This document shows positions 59,672 to 60,000 of a stretch of 60,000 bases of DNA, piece after piece. The notes beneath the pieces are model-generated. The model ran no database searches, had not been told where the DNA came from, and worked only from the letters and a program-made list of their open reading frames with translations. The position numbers were made by a program, and so were the translations under genes. Origin of the DNA: Chrysomallon squamiferum (Eukaryota; Mollusca; Gastropoda; Neomphalida; Peltospiridae); contig CM022669.1 in assembly GCA_012295275.1 (NCBI GenBank), positions 2,645,640-2,705,639 on the forward strand, in the 5' to 3' direction. Each line of letters starts with the position of its first letter. The first letter of the stretch is position 1.

Positions 59672-60000
59672 CTACATACACAAAACTCTTGTATATGGGA
59701 ACAAACAAATATGGAAATGAAAATGTTGGCCTATACCTTTATTATTATTATTTATTATTATTAATAATAAACAAAATAAAAAATGAAATAAAAATAAAAA
59801 AAGGAAATTGATATGGATAAATAGCACACATATATATACACATGAAAGAAATAAAAGAAAAAAAGAAAGTAAGAAAATTCATTACCAAGACAGTCAAACA
59901 AATACCAACATTGTTTTAGTTTATTAGTTAAAAAAGGATAATAAAATGGTACAAGAAAAAACCTGAGACAGAAATATTGGAGAAATAAAAATAAAATTTG
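59672..60000. other. AT-rich window end without recognised genes
   Basis: ATT/AAT runs near 59740-59770 and A-rich sequence; nothing else seen. Confidence 0.5.

Overview
The window looks like nuclear DNA of an invertebrate animal. It is very AT-rich (sample lines run about 25-30% GC). Coding sequence comes in short exons bounded by GT..AG signals, and the introns are full of di-, tri- and pentanucleotide microsatellites and 27-41 bp minisatellites. I see no bacterial operons, ribosomal RNA genes or CRISPR arrays. I cannot fix the phylum. A mollusc-like genome would fit, but several other AT-rich invertebrates would fit as well.

Left half (about 4.1-29.1 kb, plus strand): one well supported gene of 14 coding exons, all joining in compatible phases, for a protein of about 518 residues. 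It has a Ser/Lys-rich N-terminus, a GRAM domain closest to the GRAMD2/GRAMD1 families, an acidic Ser-rich linker, one C-terminal membrane helix and a short tail resembling the end of GRAMD1/Aster proteins. I find no VASt sterol-transfer domain. From the family, the expected role is a membrane-anchored lipid-sensing tether at ER-plasma membrane contacts. Intron 1 is about 11 kb. Around the gene I see a two-codon upstream ORF that overlaps the start codon, decayed copies of the exon 2 donor, and a near-perfect 243 bp tandem duplication that copied the acceptor and 5' half of exon 4 and so created a potential poison exon. Possible alternative 3' exons lie at 31.4 and 33.2-33.5 kb.

Intron inserts: a tRNA-derived SINE head (4.57 kb), a repeat pair (13.9 and 17.0 kb), decayed coding relics and a cysteine-rich minus-strand ORF (19.2-19.9 kb), and a poly(A)-tailed retroposon on the minus strand (20.3-20.7 kb).

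Right half (29-60 kb): mostly non-coding, with minisatellites at 38.5, 40.2, 45.2, 48.1 and 54 kb. On the minus strand there are fragments of at least one unidentified gene: a signal-peptide exon (49.1 kb), a phase-compatible terminal exon with a very basic tail (40.0 kb), an alternative terminal exon (42.3 kb), and a separate convincing 171 bp exon at 57.0 kb whose W-x-x-W-D-I-T motif recalls TGF-beta prodomains. On the plus strand, 46.9-47.5 kb holds a coding relic in one frame broken mainly by TGA codons, and 59.5 kb holds a short orphan ORF. The joining of the right-half exons is inference; the left-half gene model is firm.
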